DNA of 64,000 nt from Alphaproteobacteria bacterium (GTDB taxonomy: Bacteria > Myxococcota_A > UBA796 > GCA-2862545): assembly GCA_020632875.1 (NCBI GenBank), contig JACKET010000007.1:62001-126000 (forward strand), given 5' to 3'. Shown piece by piece: positions 7,988-16,885 of this stretch. How positions within the stretch are numbered: position 1 is the stretch's first letter; each line of letters starts with the position of its first letter. Under the pieces are notes generated by a model. The model worked only from the letters and a program-made list of their open reading frames with translations, was not told where the DNA came from and did no database searches. The translations under genes and the position numbers were made by a program.

Positions 7988-8665
7988 TCACGAACCCTCG
8001 AGGGCGTCGAGCACGGCCTGGTGCGCGCTGCGCGACCAGAGGAGGCTGTTGTGGCCGTGCCCCTGGAGCACGACCTCGCGAACGCCCGGCAGCGACGCGC
8101 GCTCGGGAGGGAAGACCTGCTGGTCGTAGCGCGCGCGCACCACGACGGTGTCGACCGGCTCGGGACCGCCGGACAGGCGATTCACCCAGTACCCGTGCGG
8201 GTCGAGCACGGGCCAGAGGGCCGGCGGCGTGAGCCGGAAGAACGTGGTGCCCGCGTGGGGCCCGCCGAGCGACACGAACCGCCGGACGACCTCGGCCCCG
8301 CCGAACTCCCGAAGCCACGCGCGCGTGCTGAACGCCCCGAGGCTGTGCGCGACCACGTCGACCGCGCCGTGCTCGGCGGCCAGGGGCCGCGCGATCGCGT
8401 CGATGCGCTGCACGATCTGAGGCAGGCGCAGGCGGGTGGACGGGTACCCGACGCGCACGACATCGCGCCATCCCGCCTCGTACAGCCGCCGTACGAGCGG
8501 TCGGAACATGTCGGGGTGGCCGAGGTACCCGTGCACCAGCACGACGGGCAGCCGCCCTTCACCCGTGCCGGGCGCGGGCAGGCGGTGCAGCCGGGCGAGG
8601 GGCCAGGCGGCAGAACGCACGGTGGCGACGGCCTCCCGGACCACGACCTTCGAGAGATGGATCAA
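7988..8665 (-). CDS. Alpha/beta-hydrolase, lipase-like
   Basis: The 225-residue product has the N-terminal VVLVHGYLGHPDMF strand-loop, a nucleophile elbow VAHSLGAF and a terminal HGHNSLLW histidine region, the pattern of triacylglycerol lipases and EstA-like esterases. SLGGPHAGT after the elbow is also typical of secreted lipases, although no clear signal peptide is visible. The likely start is a TTG at 8665 overlapping the TGA of the lipoprotein gene; a GTG at 8644 is an alternative. It shares an operon with the flanking secreted proteins, which suggests envelope lipid or ester turnover. Confidence 0.85.
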   Translation of the reverse strand: MIHLSKVVVREAVATVRSAAWPLARLHRLPAPGTGEGRLPVVLVHGYLGHPDMFRPLVRRLYEAGWRDVVRVGYPSTRLRLPQIVQRIDAIARPLAAEHGAVDVVAHSLGAFSTRAWLREFGGAEVVRRFVSLGGPHAGTTFFRLTPPALWPVLDPHGYWVNRLSGGPEPVDTVVVRARYDQQVFPPERASLPGVREVVLQGHGHNSLLWSRSAHQAVLDALEGS

Positions 8666-10059
8666 GGGTTCCCCACGTCGACCGTGAAGCTCGTCTGGTA
8701 GATCGTGCACCGGTAGTACGCCGACAGGCCGCCCTGGCCGTCTTCTGCGGCGAATCGCACGGTGTAGTCGCCCGCGGGGAGGTCTTCGACGTTGTGCACG
8801 TAGTACCCGAGGCTCGTCGCCTCGAGGCCCTGCCCGGCGGGCGTGACGTCGGTTCCCGCCGCGTCGAGCACGGAGACGGCGAGGTCGGCGAGGCTCCCGT
8901 AGGCCTCGTCCCAGCAGCGCACCGAGAGCCGCAGGCCGTCGCCCAGCGCCACCGTGTAGTGGTCGAGGTCGGCGCCGTCGGCGAGGATCCCGTCGACGAA
9001 CGACACGTCGTAGGGCGAGTTGCCCCCGTCGACCACGACCGCCGGAAGCGTCGCGGTGGCCTGGTCGTCGTTCGGCTCGACCTCGGCCTCCCAGTCGTTG
9101 TCGCCGAACACCGGGTGGTTCGCGCCCGGCTCGTACGTGCGCACGTACACGACGTACCAGTGGTCGTTCGAGCCTCCGCCGAGCGCGTCGGTCGCCTCGA
9201 GGGTGTAGAGCTCGTCCTCCGGCGAGAAGTACGAGCAGAAGCCCTCGTTCCCGATGTCCGCCTTCGACGCCACGAGCGTCTCGTCGGAGCGGCGGTAGAG
9301 GTTCACGAGCGGCGTCGCGTCGGTGCCCGGTGTCGGGGTGCCCCAGATCTCGAGCGGCTCGCCGGCGAACGGCGGGTCGATCACGATCCAGTCCGAGTCG
9401 CCGGGCTCGTCGATGACGACGCCGAAGCTCACGATGGTCGACCCGCCGGGGAGCTCGATGGTCTCCGTCGGCAGGTTCACGCTGTCGGGCTCGAGGCTGA
9501 AGTTGTTGAACTCGACCATCTCGAGCGTGTACGTGAATCCCTCGTCCCCACGGGGCTCGTCGAACGCGTCGACGTAGTGTGTCGACACGTCTTCGACCGT
9601 GATGAACCACGTCCCCGCGAACGGCAGGTAGGCGAACACGACGCTGTCGAAGTTGTTCACGCGTCCGGTCGCGAAGTTGTCGGCGCGGGCGTGCTCGGAG
9701 CCGTTGGACGCGAAGATCTGCACCACCGTGTCGAGGCTGTCGATGGGGTCGCCCGAGTTGGTGGAGTGGACGCGGATCCACTCCGGTCCGAGCGATTCGT
9801 AGACGAAGAAGTCGATGTCGCCGGGCGGATCGATGACGCCCTCCGCCACCTCGTTGAGCCGGATGGGCGTGGCGTCGTCGAAGCTGTTGTCGCGGTCGCC
9901 GACCTCGCAGCGGTCGACGTCGCAGATCTCGCCGAGGTCGCAGTCCTCGTCGACCTCGCAGCCCGTCACCACGGGGGGAGGGGGGCCGTCGGTGTCGGTG
10001 CGCTTCCCTCCGCCCGTACAGGCCGCGAGGAACAGGGTGGTGATGAGGGTACGGTTCAC
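8662..10059 (-). CDS. Lipoprotein with pre-peptidase-C-like repeats
   Basis: The GTG start at 10059 follows AGGTGA and gives a 465-residue product with a lipobox (LFLAAC). A Cys-rich patch, CEVDEDCDLGEICDVDRC, comes after a short Thr/Asp linker and is of a kind common in myxobacterial surface proteins. At least three beta-rich units follow, marked by DIDFFVYESL, DSDWIVIDPP and DLDHYTVALG, which resemble bacterial pre-peptidase C-terminal domains. The lipase start overlaps its stop. It is probably a surface or periplasmic binding or scaffold protein; the ligand is unknown. Confidence 0.8.
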   Translation of the reverse strand: MNRTLITTLFLAACTGGGKRTDTDGPPPPVVTGCEVDEDCDLGEICDVDRCEVGDRDNSFDDATPIRLNEVAEGVIDPPGDIDFFVYESLGPEWIRVHSTNSGDPIDSLDTVVQIFASNGSEHARADNFATGRVNNFDSVVFAYLPFAGTWFITVEDVSTHYVDAFDEPRGDEGFTYTLEMVEFNNFSLEPDSVNLPTETIELPGGSTIVSFGVVIDEPGDSDWIVIDPPFAGEPLEIWGTPTPGTDATPLVNLYRRSDETLVASKADIGNEGFCSYFSPEDELYTLEATDALGGGSNDHWYVVYVRTYEPGANHPVFGDNDWEAEVEPNDDQATATLPAVVVDGGNSPYDVSFVDGILADGADLDHYTVALGDGLRLSVRCWDEAYGSLADLAVSVLDAAGTDVTPAGQGLEATSLGYYVHNVEDLPAGDYTVRFAAEDGQGGLSAYYRCTIYQTSFTVDVGNP

Positions 10060-10106
10060 GGGGTCACCTCGCGTTACCGTGGAGGGGTCGAGCACAGGAG
10101 GCAAGC

Positions 10107-11075
10107 GTGCAGCGCGCGCTCACCGGGGTCCAGCCGTCCGGTCACATCCATCTCGGAAACTACCTCGGGAGCATCGTACCCGCGCTCGAGCTCCAGCGGT
10201 CCTACCGAGCTTTCTATTTCATCGCGGACTATCACGCGCTCACGTCCATCCGCGACCCCGCGGCGCTCCGCGAGTCCAGCCGGCAGGTCGCGGCGACCTT
10301 CATCGCGCTCGGCCTCGACACCGACACACACTGCCTGTTCCGGCAGTCCGACGTGATCGAGGTGTGCGAGCTCGCCTGGATCCTCGCGTGCCAGATCAAC
10401 ACGGGCATGCTCGACCGCGGTCACGCCGTGAAGGCCGCGCGCGACGGTGGGCGCGAGCCCAACGCGGGCACGCTGTTCTACCCGGTGCTCATGTCCGCCG
10501 ACATCCTGCTCTACGACGCGAACGTCGTGCCCGTGGGCCGCGATCAGCAGCAGCACGTCGAGATCGCGCGCGACATCGCGCAGCGCGTCAACCACCACTA
10601 CGGCGAGGGCACGCTGGTCGTCCCCGAGGTCTCGGTCCGCGACGAGGTGGGCACGGTGCTCGGCCTCGACGGCCGGAAGATGAGCAAGTCCTACGGCAAC
10701 GCGATCCACCTGTGGGATCCGCCCAAGAAGCTCCGGAAGACGATCATGAAGATCGTGACGTCGAGCAAGGAGATGGGCGAGCCGCTCGAGGTCGAGGGCG
10801 ACAACGTCCTCAACCTCTACAAGCTGTTCGCGACGCCGGCGCAGCTCGCCGACATCGAGGGCCGGTATCGCGCCGGGGCCGTCGGCTACGGCCACGCGAA
10901 GCAGGAGCTGTTCGAGCTGGTCGACGGCCAGGTCGCTGAAGCCCGCGCCCGATACGACGCGTTGATGGCCAACCCCGCCGAGATCGACGGCATCCTCGAG
11001 GCGGGCGCCGACAAGGCCCGTGCGAGCGCGCGCGCCACGATGGAGCGGGTGAGGGCGGCGGTCGGAATCCGCTGA
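10107..11075 (+). CDS. trpS: Tryptophan--tRNA ligase
   Basis: This 322-residue class I aminoacyl-tRNA synthetase charges tRNA-Trp. It has the HIGH-type site in PSGHIHLGNYLG near residue 11, the tryptophan-binding YHALT region, VGRDQQQHVE and the KMSKS loop as GRKMSKSYGN near residue 190. The start is GTG at 10107, 8 bases after AGGAGG. It is divergent from the lipoprotein gene, with only 47 bp between the two start codons, so both promoters must lie within or beyond these bases. It is of normal length and clearly functional. Confidence 0.97.
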   Translation: MQRALTGVQPSGHIHLGNYLGSIVPALELQRSYRAFYFIADYHALTSIRDPAALRESSRQVAATFIALGLDTDTHCLFRQSDVIEVCELAWILACQINTGMLDRGHAVKAARDGGREPNAGTLFYPVLMSADILLYDANVVPVGRDQQQHVEIARDIAQRVNHHYGEGTLVVPEVSVRDEVGTVLGLDGRKMSKSYGNAIHLWDPPKKLRKTIMKIVTSSKEMGEPLEVEGDNVLNLYKLFATPAQLADIEGRYRAGAVGYGHAKQELFELVDGQVAEARARYDALMANPAEIDGILEAGADKARASARATMERVRAAVGIR

Positions 11076-11183
11076 TCCCCCGATCGCGCGCGGCGCCCTC
11101 GGGCGCGCAGCGTTCGCATGATCCGCCACGAACCCGGCTTGTGGACACACGCCGACCGGGGACGCAACGGAGGTGCATTTCTC

Positions 11184-11192
11184 TGGTAACAT
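11184..11192 (+). promoter_or_regulatory. Possible extended -10 element before the first sigma-factor gene
   Basis: TGGTAACAT reads as TG-N-TAACAT, an extended -10 hexamer, in an AT-richer patch about 155 bases before the sigma-factor start. No clear -35 hexamer is seen, so the call is weak. Confidence 0.3.
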
Positions 11193-11348
11193 GATGTTGG
11201 GAGCTTGCTCACACGACTTCTGCGCGCACCCTTTCGAAGGAGGTCGACACCCCGCGTCGAAGGCCACGGAACCACCGAATGGGCCCGTGGTCGCAAGAAA
11301 CGGCGCCGACGTTCGTCTGAGCAGGTGAAGGGACGAGGAGCAGTCATC

Positions 11349-12335
11349 ATGGCCAGGACCAAGCGCTCGGAGCGGCTGACGGCAGACGAGGAGAAAGACC
11401 TCGCTCGTGCCATCCACAAGGCTGAGGCCACCGCTCTCACGACCATCTCCGAGGTCGAGGTGGCGTCCGATATTCTCGACAACTCCCCGAGCCGGGTCGA
11501 GAAGACCCGCGCGGGCAGCGTGGATCGCCTCGAAGCGGCGATCGAGGCCGTGTGGCAGGCCAGCAAGTCGATCGACGCCCTGCGCGAGACGGCCAAGCGG
11601 GCCCGCCAGGCGTGGGCCGAGGCCGAGGCGCTCCGCTGGAAGCTCGCGATGAGCGGCCGTCGCATCGCGCACGGCGAGGCGCGCAAGCTCGCCGGGCCGT
11701 TCATGAGCGAAGAAGACCTCGTGCAAGAGGGCTACATCGGGCTCCTCCGCGCGGCGAAGCGCTTCGACCCCGAGCGCGACATCCGGTTCTCGACGTATGC
11801 GCGCTGGTGGGTGCGGGCGCAGATGACCCGCGCGATCGACCACACCGGGCGGCCCGTCCGGCTGCCGGGGTGCGCGGTCGAGCAGACCCGCAACCTGCGC
11901 AAGGCGATGAAGCGCTTCGACAGCGATGGCGCGGCGTACTCCATGGCCGAGCTGGCCGACGAGGTGGGCATCGACGCCCGCCGCGCCGAGCTCCTGCTCT
12001 CCCAGGGCCAGACCATCAGCCTCGAGCAGCCCGTCGACGAAGGCCCGCGGCCCCGTTCGCTCGAGCGGTTCCTGCACGACACCGACGCCGAGGATCCGCA
12101 GGAAGAAGCGGTGATGACGCAAGAGCTCGCGCGCATGAAGGATGCGTTCGCGCTCGTGCTCACCGAGCGCCAGCAGATGGTGCTCTCGCGGCGCTACGGC
12201 CTCGAAGACGGCGAATACCGCACGCTCTCGCGGGTCGGCAAAGAGATGGCGCTGTCGCGCGAGCGCGTCCGCCAGATCGAGCGCGAGGCGCTCCATCGCC
12301 TGCGGGCGTACGCGAACATCCGCGAAGCCGTCTGA
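11349..12335 (+). CDS. Sigma-70-family RNA polymerase sigma factor
   Basis: The 328-residue product has region 2 with DLVQEGYIGLLRAAKRFDP and FSTYARWWVRAQM, region 3, and region 4 with RYGLEDGEYRTL and SRERVRQIEREAL. The N-terminal 110 residues are Ala/Arg-rich and helical, replacing region 1.1. ATG at 11349 follows GAGGAG and begins MARTKRSERLTADEE, matched by the paralogue at 47912. It is not an ECF factor, since region 3 is present; it resembles RpoD/RpoH-like alternative factors. The paralogue shares nearly every residue from about 100 to 185, so the two may recognise similar promoters under different conditions. Confidence 0.92.
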   Translation: MARTKRSERLTADEEKDLARAIHKAEATALTTISEVEVASDILDNSPSRVEKTRAGSVDRLEAAIEAVWQASKSIDALRETAKRARQAWAEAEALRWKLAMSGRRIAHGEARKLAGPFMSEEDLVQEGYIGLLRAAKRFDPERDIRFSTYARWWVRAQMTRAIDHTGRPVRLPGCAVEQTRNLRKAMKRFDSDGAAYSMAELADEVGIDARRAELLLSQGQTISLEQPVDEGPRPRSLERFLHDTDAEDPQEEAVMTQELARMKDAFALVLTERQQMVLSRRYGLEDGEYRTLSRVGKEMALSRERVRQIEREALHRLRAYANIREAV

Positions 12336-12386
12336 ACCCCGCTTCGATCTCCGCGGTCCGGAGCCGAGCGGGATCCGCGGTGTGCG

Positions 12387-13328
12387 TCACAGGACGCGCA
12401 GCCAGTCGACCCCGTCGTGGATCCGGTCGAGCGGGGGCTTCTGCATCTCGCCGAGCGCGCAGCACCGCACTCCGGGGACCGCGAGCGGCACGTCGCTCCC
12501 CAGGGTCGACAGGCGCGGGGCGTGTGGCTGCACGGCGCGCAGGAACCCTTCGAAGTCGGACGCGTGCACCACGGCGGCGCGCGGCAGCCCCGCCTCCGGG
12601 AAGCGCTCGGCGGGCAGGCCGTGCACGGCCCAGCCCGGCCCGGCCACCGCGGACCCCACGACGCGCGCGAGGGCGGTGCGGGCGCGGATCGCGGCGCCTT
12701 CGATGGGCGCCACGTCGCCGCGGGGCAGGCGGGCCTCCATGCGCTGCATCGCATCGGCGAGCAGGGCCGTCGCATCGGGGATGGGGCTGAAGATCGCGAC
12801 CGGCGACATGCACCCGCGTCCGTCGTAGAGCGCGAGGTCGAGCGCCACGGCGTCGGCGTTCGCGGGGTCGGACCAGTACGCCGCGCTGAAGCGGTGCCCG
12901 AACGCCAGCAGACGCTGGCCGGGGTGCAGGTTGGCGCGGATGGCGTCGAGCGTCGCATCGGACCCCATCGCCACGATGCAGTCGGCATCCTCGAGCACGT
13001 CGCGATCGGTGGTGCTCAGGATGGGGAGGTCGGTGCACGCGGCGACCTCGGCGAACCAGCCGGCCCGCGCGCGCGGCGCCTTCAGGGTGACGCGGCCCCC
13101 GCGCACGAGGACGACGGCGGCCCACTCGAGCGGCGCCGTGAACACGGTGGACGCACACACGAGCACGGTGTGGCCGGGGTGCTTGCGCCGCATGTGGCGG
13201 GGGAGGTCGTCCCATGCGTCGAGCGCCGTGCTCAAGGCGTAGCGGGCGCCTTCGGGCGACAGGCCGACCTCCGGCTGCAGCGCGCGCAGGCGGGCCCGCC
13301 ACGCATCCACGAGGTGCCAGCGGCTCAC
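12387..13328 (-). CDS. LuxC-like acyl-CoA/acyl-thioester reductase
   Basis: The 313-residue product belongs to the LuxC acyl-CoA reductase family, which reduces an activated acyl group to an aldehyde with NADPH. Visible features are ASTVFTAPLEW and VRGGRVTLKAPRA near residues 55-85, FGHRFSAAYW, and the nucleophile Cys173 in DGRGCMSP. It is shorter than LuxC of luminous bacteria, mostly at the N-terminus. GTG at 13328 overlaps the TGA of the LuxE-like gene, so translation is coupled. Together with its neighbours it should reduce a carboxylic acid; no luciferase genes lie nearby, so light emission is not implied. Confidence 0.85.
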   Translation of the reverse strand: MSRWHLVDAWRARLRALQPEVGLSPEGARYALSTALDAWDDLPRHMRRKHPGHTVLVCASTVFTAPLEWAAVVLVRGGRVTLKAPRARAGWFAEVAACTDLPILSTTDRDVLEDADCIVAMGSDATLDAIRANLHPGQRLLAFGHRFSAAYWSDPANADAVALDLALYDGRGCMSPVAIFSPIPDATALLADAMQRMEARLPRGDVAPIEGAAIRARTALARVVGSAVAGPGWAVHGLPAERFPEAGLPRAAVVHASDFEGFLRAVQPHAPRLSTLGSDVPLAVPGVRCCALGEMQKPPLDRIHDGVDWLRVL

Positions 13329-14278
13329 AGCAGGTCCTCGACGGCCAGCGAGCAGCCGCGCGCGGGCGCGTCGGGCAGGCGGCCGATGAGCGTGACGCGC
13401 CCGTCGGGGTGCACGATGCCTTCGTCGAGGGTCTCGACGTGCAGCGTGGAGTCGAGGTTGCACAGGTCGAGGAACCGCAGCTGGCCGGGCTGGCCGGGCG
13501 GCACGGGCTCGCCGGACGTCGGGTCGACGGCGGAGACCCGGAGCCACGGAGGCGGCGTGTAGGGCTCGCCGGCCCACGCCCACAGCTGGCTCGAGAGCTC
13601 GGTCATGCCGTACTCCATGAGCACCGGCGCGAGGTGCTGGGCGGCGCGTACGAGCGCGTCGGGCTCGAGCTGGTGGGTGCGCCCCTTGAACCCGCCCGTG
13701 ACCATGATCGCCGAGCCCTCGGGCAGCGGCTCCGGCACGGTCTGGAGCCAGGCGTCGAGCGCGAAGCCCGTCGCGCACACGAAGACGGGGTGCCGCAGCC
13801 CGCGGAGGGCGTCGTCGTGGAGCGTCTCGTCGATCAGGAAGCGCGCGGGCCCCGTCAGATCGGCGAATCCGCGGACCATGTGCGCGAGGGAGGAGTGCGG
13901 GTTGTCAGGCATCAGGCCCAGGGTCTCGTGCGTCGCGGGCAGCCACGGCCGGGCGTGCAGGTTGCAGCCGAGGTCGTAGAGCGAGGTGTCGCGCAGGCGG
14001 TGGATACCCGGGCGGCCGGTGGTCGTGCCGGACGTGTGGAACGCGACGTGGGGCTCGTCGGGCTTCACGGTGCCCACGTCGAGCTCGCGGAACAGGGCGA
14101 CCGGGATGGCCGGGATGTCGGAAACGTGCGTGGCCGGCGCGCCGATCAGGGCGGCGAGGACGGGGTCGTTCGCGTGCTGCCACGCGTGTGCCGCCAGCAG
14201 CAGCGCGTCGAGGCCGGCGGGGTCGGGGAGGAGGACGAACGCCTGGATGGCGTCGTGGAGCGACCGTCGGTCGGTCAT
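13325..14278 (-). CDS. LuxE/PaaK-like acyl-protein synthetase
   Basis: This 317-residue adenylate-forming enzyme carries the AMP-binding loop TSGTTTGRPG near residue 78, MEYGMTELSSQ and a terminal IGRLPDAPARG segment, as in the LuxE acyl-protein synthetase family. LuxE activates a fatty acid with ATP and passes it as a thioester to LuxC. The ATG at 14278 overlaps the aminotransferase stop as ATGA, and its own stop overlaps the LuxC-like start. The substrate is not known; conservation of the partner suggests the acyl group is channelled directly to the reductase. Confidence 0.85.
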   Translation of the reverse strand: MTDRRSLHDAIQAFVLLPDPAGLDALLLAAHAWQHANDPVLAALIGAPATHVSDIPAIPVALFRELDVGTVKPDEPHVAFHTSGTTTGRPGIHRLRDTSLYDLGCNLHARPWLPATHETLGLMPDNPHSSLAHMVRGFADLTGPARFLIDETLHDDALRGLRHPVFVCATGFALDAWLQTVPEPLPEGSAIMVTGGFKGRTHQLEPDALVRAAQHLAPVLMEYGMTELSSQLWAWAGEPYTPPPWLRVSAVDPTSGEPVPPGQPGQLRFLDLCNLDSTLHVETLDEGIVHPDGRVTLIGRLPDAPARGCSLAVEDLL

Positions 14279-15528
14279 GCGACCGCCACGAGCGCGTCGA
14301 CGAAGCCGTCGATCTGCGCATCGGAGAGGACGACGGGGGGCGTGAGCGCGAGCACTTCGGCGCCCATGCCCGCCGGGAGCACGATGTAGCCGCGCTCGAG
14401 GAGGGCCCGGCTCGCCCGGAGCGTGTCGTCGAGCGCGACGCCCAACATGAGCCCGCGGCCCTGGACGCGGAACCCGCGCGCCTCGAGCGACCCGCGGAGG
14501 CGCCCGCCACGCTCGGCGCACCGCGTGGGCAGGTCGCCCATCTGGTCGAGCACGGCGAGCGCCGCGGCGCAGCCCACCGGGTGCCCGAGGAAGGTCTGGG
14601 TGTGCAGGGCCTCTCCCTGCGACGCGCCCCATGCGGCCATGGCGGCTTCGGTGCCGAGCGTCGCGGAGAGGGGGTATCCGCCGGCCAGCGCCTTGCCGAC
14701 GCACAGGAGGTCGGGCGCCGGGGCGCCGGCCCAGACCTCGCCCGTGCGACCGAGCCCGCACTGGATCTCGTCGTGCGCGACCAGTGCGCCGGCCGCGTGG
14801 GCCGCGTCGGACACGCCCTGCAGCCAGCCCTCTGGAGGCACGCGGATGCCGCCGCGCCCCTGGATCGGCTCCACCAGCACGAGCCCGATGTCCCCGTGGG
14901 CAAGTGCCTCGCGGACGGCATCGAGCGGCGCGGCGTAGGGCAGGTGGCGCACGTGGGGGTTCGTGATCGCGCGGAACGGGTCGCTGAACGCGGCCTTGTA
15001 GCCCTGGAGCGGCACGGTCCCCAGCGACAGCCCGTGGTATCCGCCGCCGAACGACAGCACGCCGGGCCGCCCGGTCGCGAGAACGGCCGTCTTCACGGCG
15101 CCATCCACGGCATCCGCGCCGGACAGCCCCAGGATGGCGTGCGTGATGCCCGGCGGCGCGATGCCGACCAGGCGGTCGAGCAGCGCGATGCGCGTCTCGT
15201 CGGGGAAGGCGTCGCCCATCGCGTGGATCAGGCGCTCGGACTGAACGCGCGCCGCGGCCACCACCGCCGGATCCCGGTGCCCGACGAGCGCGACGCCGAA
15301 TCCGCTGGTCAGGTCGACGAACCGGTTCCCGTCGGCGTCCCAGACGTTGGAGCCGACCGCCTCGCGCCACACGATCGGGTCGTCCTGCGCGGCACCCAGG
15401 GCGGCCGCACGCCGCGCGCGACGCGACGTGATGGCGGGGCATTCGCGCCGTGCGAGCACGTCGACGAGCGCCTCGGAGCGCGGTCCGGGCACGGCGGTTC
15501 GCAGTTCGGGGGGCAGCAGTCCGTTCAT
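14275..15528 (-). CDS. Class III PLP-dependent aminotransferase
   Basis: The 417-residue product has the class III fold: WDADGNRFVDLTSGFGV near the N-terminus, GGYHGLSLG, HDEIQCGLGRTG and the PLP lysine Lys279 in CVGKALAGGYP. Members act on omega-amino acids, terminal amines and aldehydes. ATG at 15528 follows GGGGAC; the frame is open further upstream but would run into the divergent HNH gene. It heads a coupled operon with the LuxE- and LuxC-like genes, so the likely co-substrate is the aldehyde made by those two, giving a primary amine. An alternative is that it makes an amino acid used as the acyl acceptor. Confidence 0.88.
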   Translation of the reverse strand: MNGLLPPELRTAVPGPRSEALVDVLARRECPAITSRRARRAAALGAAQDDPIVWREAVGSNVWDADGNRFVDLTSGFGVALVGHRDPAVVAAARVQSERLIHAMGDAFPDETRIALLDRLVGIAPPGITHAILGLSGADAVDGAVKTAVLATGRPGVLSFGGGYHGLSLGTVPLQGYKAAFSDPFRAITNPHVRHLPYAAPLDAVREALAHGDIGLVLVEPIQGRGGIRVPPEGWLQGVSDAAHAAGALVAHDEIQCGLGRTGEVWAGAPAPDLLCVGKALAGGYPLSATLGTEAAMAAWGASQGEALHTQTFLGHPVGCAAALAVLDQMGDLPTRCAERGGRLRGSLEARGFRVQGRGLMLGVALDDTLRASRALLERGYIVLPAGMGAEVLALTPPVVLSDAQIDGFVDALVAVA

Positions 15529-15659
15529 CACGTCCCCGTCTAATGAGCCCGTGGGCACAGTGGTCGTCCGCGTCACCGTCGGTCTCGATTTCGCGACGTT
15601 CGCGACACGGCGATTGCCAATCGGCGTTTCGTGGTGCACGGTTGTAGCAGGAGTTTCCG

Positions 15660-16196
15660 ATGGCAATGGACGGATTGCGCACGCTGGTTCTCGACGCTGC
15701 GTTCCGTCCCATGCACGCGATCCGGTGGCAGCGGGCCATGGTGCTGGATCTCCTCGATCGCGTCGATGTCCTCGAGTACTACGACCACGTCGTGCGAACC
15801 GCGCAGGACGCGTTCCCGCTGCCTGCCGTGATCCGCCACCGGGGCTACGTGAAGCGCGGGCCCCGGTCCATCGCGCTCACCCGGCGCAACGTCCTCGCGC
15901 GCGACGGCAACCGCTGCCAGTACTGCGGGGGCGGGTTCCCCGCGGGCGACCTCACGCTCGACCACGTGCAGCCGCGGTCCCGCGGCGGGGCGAGCACGTG
16001 GGAGAACCTCGTGACCGCCTGCGCGCCGTGCAACCGCGCGAAGGGCGACCGCACGCCGAACGAGGCGAAGATGCCGCTGCTCGCCGAGCCGACGAAGCCG
16101 TCGGTCATCGCGATGGGGCGCACGGGGCTGTTCCGCGGCGATCTGCCGAGCGAGTGGGAGCTGTACCTGCCGGATATGCCTGCGCTGGCTGGGTAG
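15660..16196 (+). CDS. HNH endonuclease
   Basis: The 178-residue protein contains an HNH domain at residues 75-135: a CQYCG zinc half-site, LDHVQPRSRGG with the catalytic histidine, then ENLVTACAPCN with the second CxxC half-site. The N-terminal FRPMHAIRWQRAM region is typical of the stand-alone HNH family common in actinobacteria and myxobacteria, whose members lie free in the chromosome. AGGAG precedes the ATG. The genes around it give no sign of an intron, phage or restriction system. Confidence 0.92.
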   Translation: MAMDGLRTLVLDAAFRPMHAIRWQRAMVLDLLDRVDVLEYYDHVVRTAQDAFPLPAVIRHRGYVKRGPRSIALTRRNVLARDGNRCQYCGGGFPAGDLTLDHVQPRSRGGASTWENLVTACAPCNRAKGDRTPNEAKMPLLAEPTKPSVIAMGRTGLFRGDLPSEWELYLPDMPALAG

Positions 16197-16225
16197 CCTG
16201 GAGCCTGGAGCCTGGAGGTTCCAGG
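16195..16225. repeat. 7-bp tandem repeat (AGCCTGG)n
   Basis: Three AGCCTGG heptamers run directly off the stop codon of the HNH gene and end in AGGTTCCAGG. The array lies between two convergent genes. Confidence 0.75.
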
Positions 16226-16252
16226 TTGCCGCCCTATCGCCTGTCGGCGAAG

Positions 16253-16666
16253 CTACAGCGCCCGGCCTGTGACCATGACGCCGTAGAACACGTCGTCCAT
16301 CTCGCTTCCGACGATGTATTCGCACCTCGAGCCCTTCGTCTTCGGGAGCACGAGCGCCGGCTGTGCGATGTGGGCGCCCTTCCTGACGCCATGGAGGGCG
16401 GCTTCGATGAGGGCCCGGTCCTGCCCGGAGTACGCGCGGTCGACCCGCGTTCTCAGTGCCACCAGGTCGACGACGAGCTGGTAGCCGGCAGGGTGTGGCG
16501 CGACACTCACGGTCGCCTCGAGCGGGACGCCGGACTCGAACCGGACGGTCTGCGGCCGCGCGCCGACCTCTACCTCGACGGTGTGGAGATCGGCGGGGGC
16601 GAGGCCCATGGTGACCTCGACGGTCTCGGCGCGCGCGAGGGAGAACAGGCTGGCGAAGAACAGCAT
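16253..16666 (-). CDS. Secreted protein of unknown function
   Basis: The 137-residue product has a clear signal peptide, MLFFASLFSLARA, then a beta-rich mature part with one cysteine (SRCEYIVG) near the C-terminus. GGAGG precedes the ATG at 16666. Upstream in-frame sequence lacks features and is excluded. No family is recognised. Confidence 0.65.
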   Translation of the reverse strand: MLFFASLFSLARAETVEVTMGLAPADLHTVEVEVGARPQTVRFESGVPLEATVSVAPHPAGYQLVVDLVALRTRVDRAYSGQDRALIEAALHGVRKGAHIAQPALVLPKTKGSRCEYIVGSEMDDVFYGVMVTGRAL

Positions 16667-16848
16667 CGGACCTCCGGTCCGCGAGCCTACCGGGCCCGAG
16701 GGGGGCGGTCCACACGACTCCGCGGCACAGTGGCCGATGCCCGGGAAAAATGGGCGTACCCGCGAGGCTATGGGTCGCGGTTCGGATCCGTCTGGATTCG
16801 CTGACATTCGTCGGCAGCGGAGCCGCAGCGATCGGTGAACACCTCCCT

Positions 16849-16883
16849 GCTCCCGGCTCCCGGCTCCCGGCTCCCGGCTCCCG
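16849..16883. repeat. 7-bp tandem repeat (GCTCCCG)5
   Basis: Five exact GCTCCCG units end two bases before the stop codon of mpl. This is one of four heptamer arrays in the window, each with a different unit and each abutting or near a gene end. Confidence 0.9.
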
Positions 16884-16885
16884 GC

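Noticed and set aside
12387..14278. A bioluminescence (lux) operon
   Set aside because: LuxC- and LuxE-like genes are present but luxA/luxB are not. The third gene is an aminotransferase, so a different use of the aldehyde is more likely.
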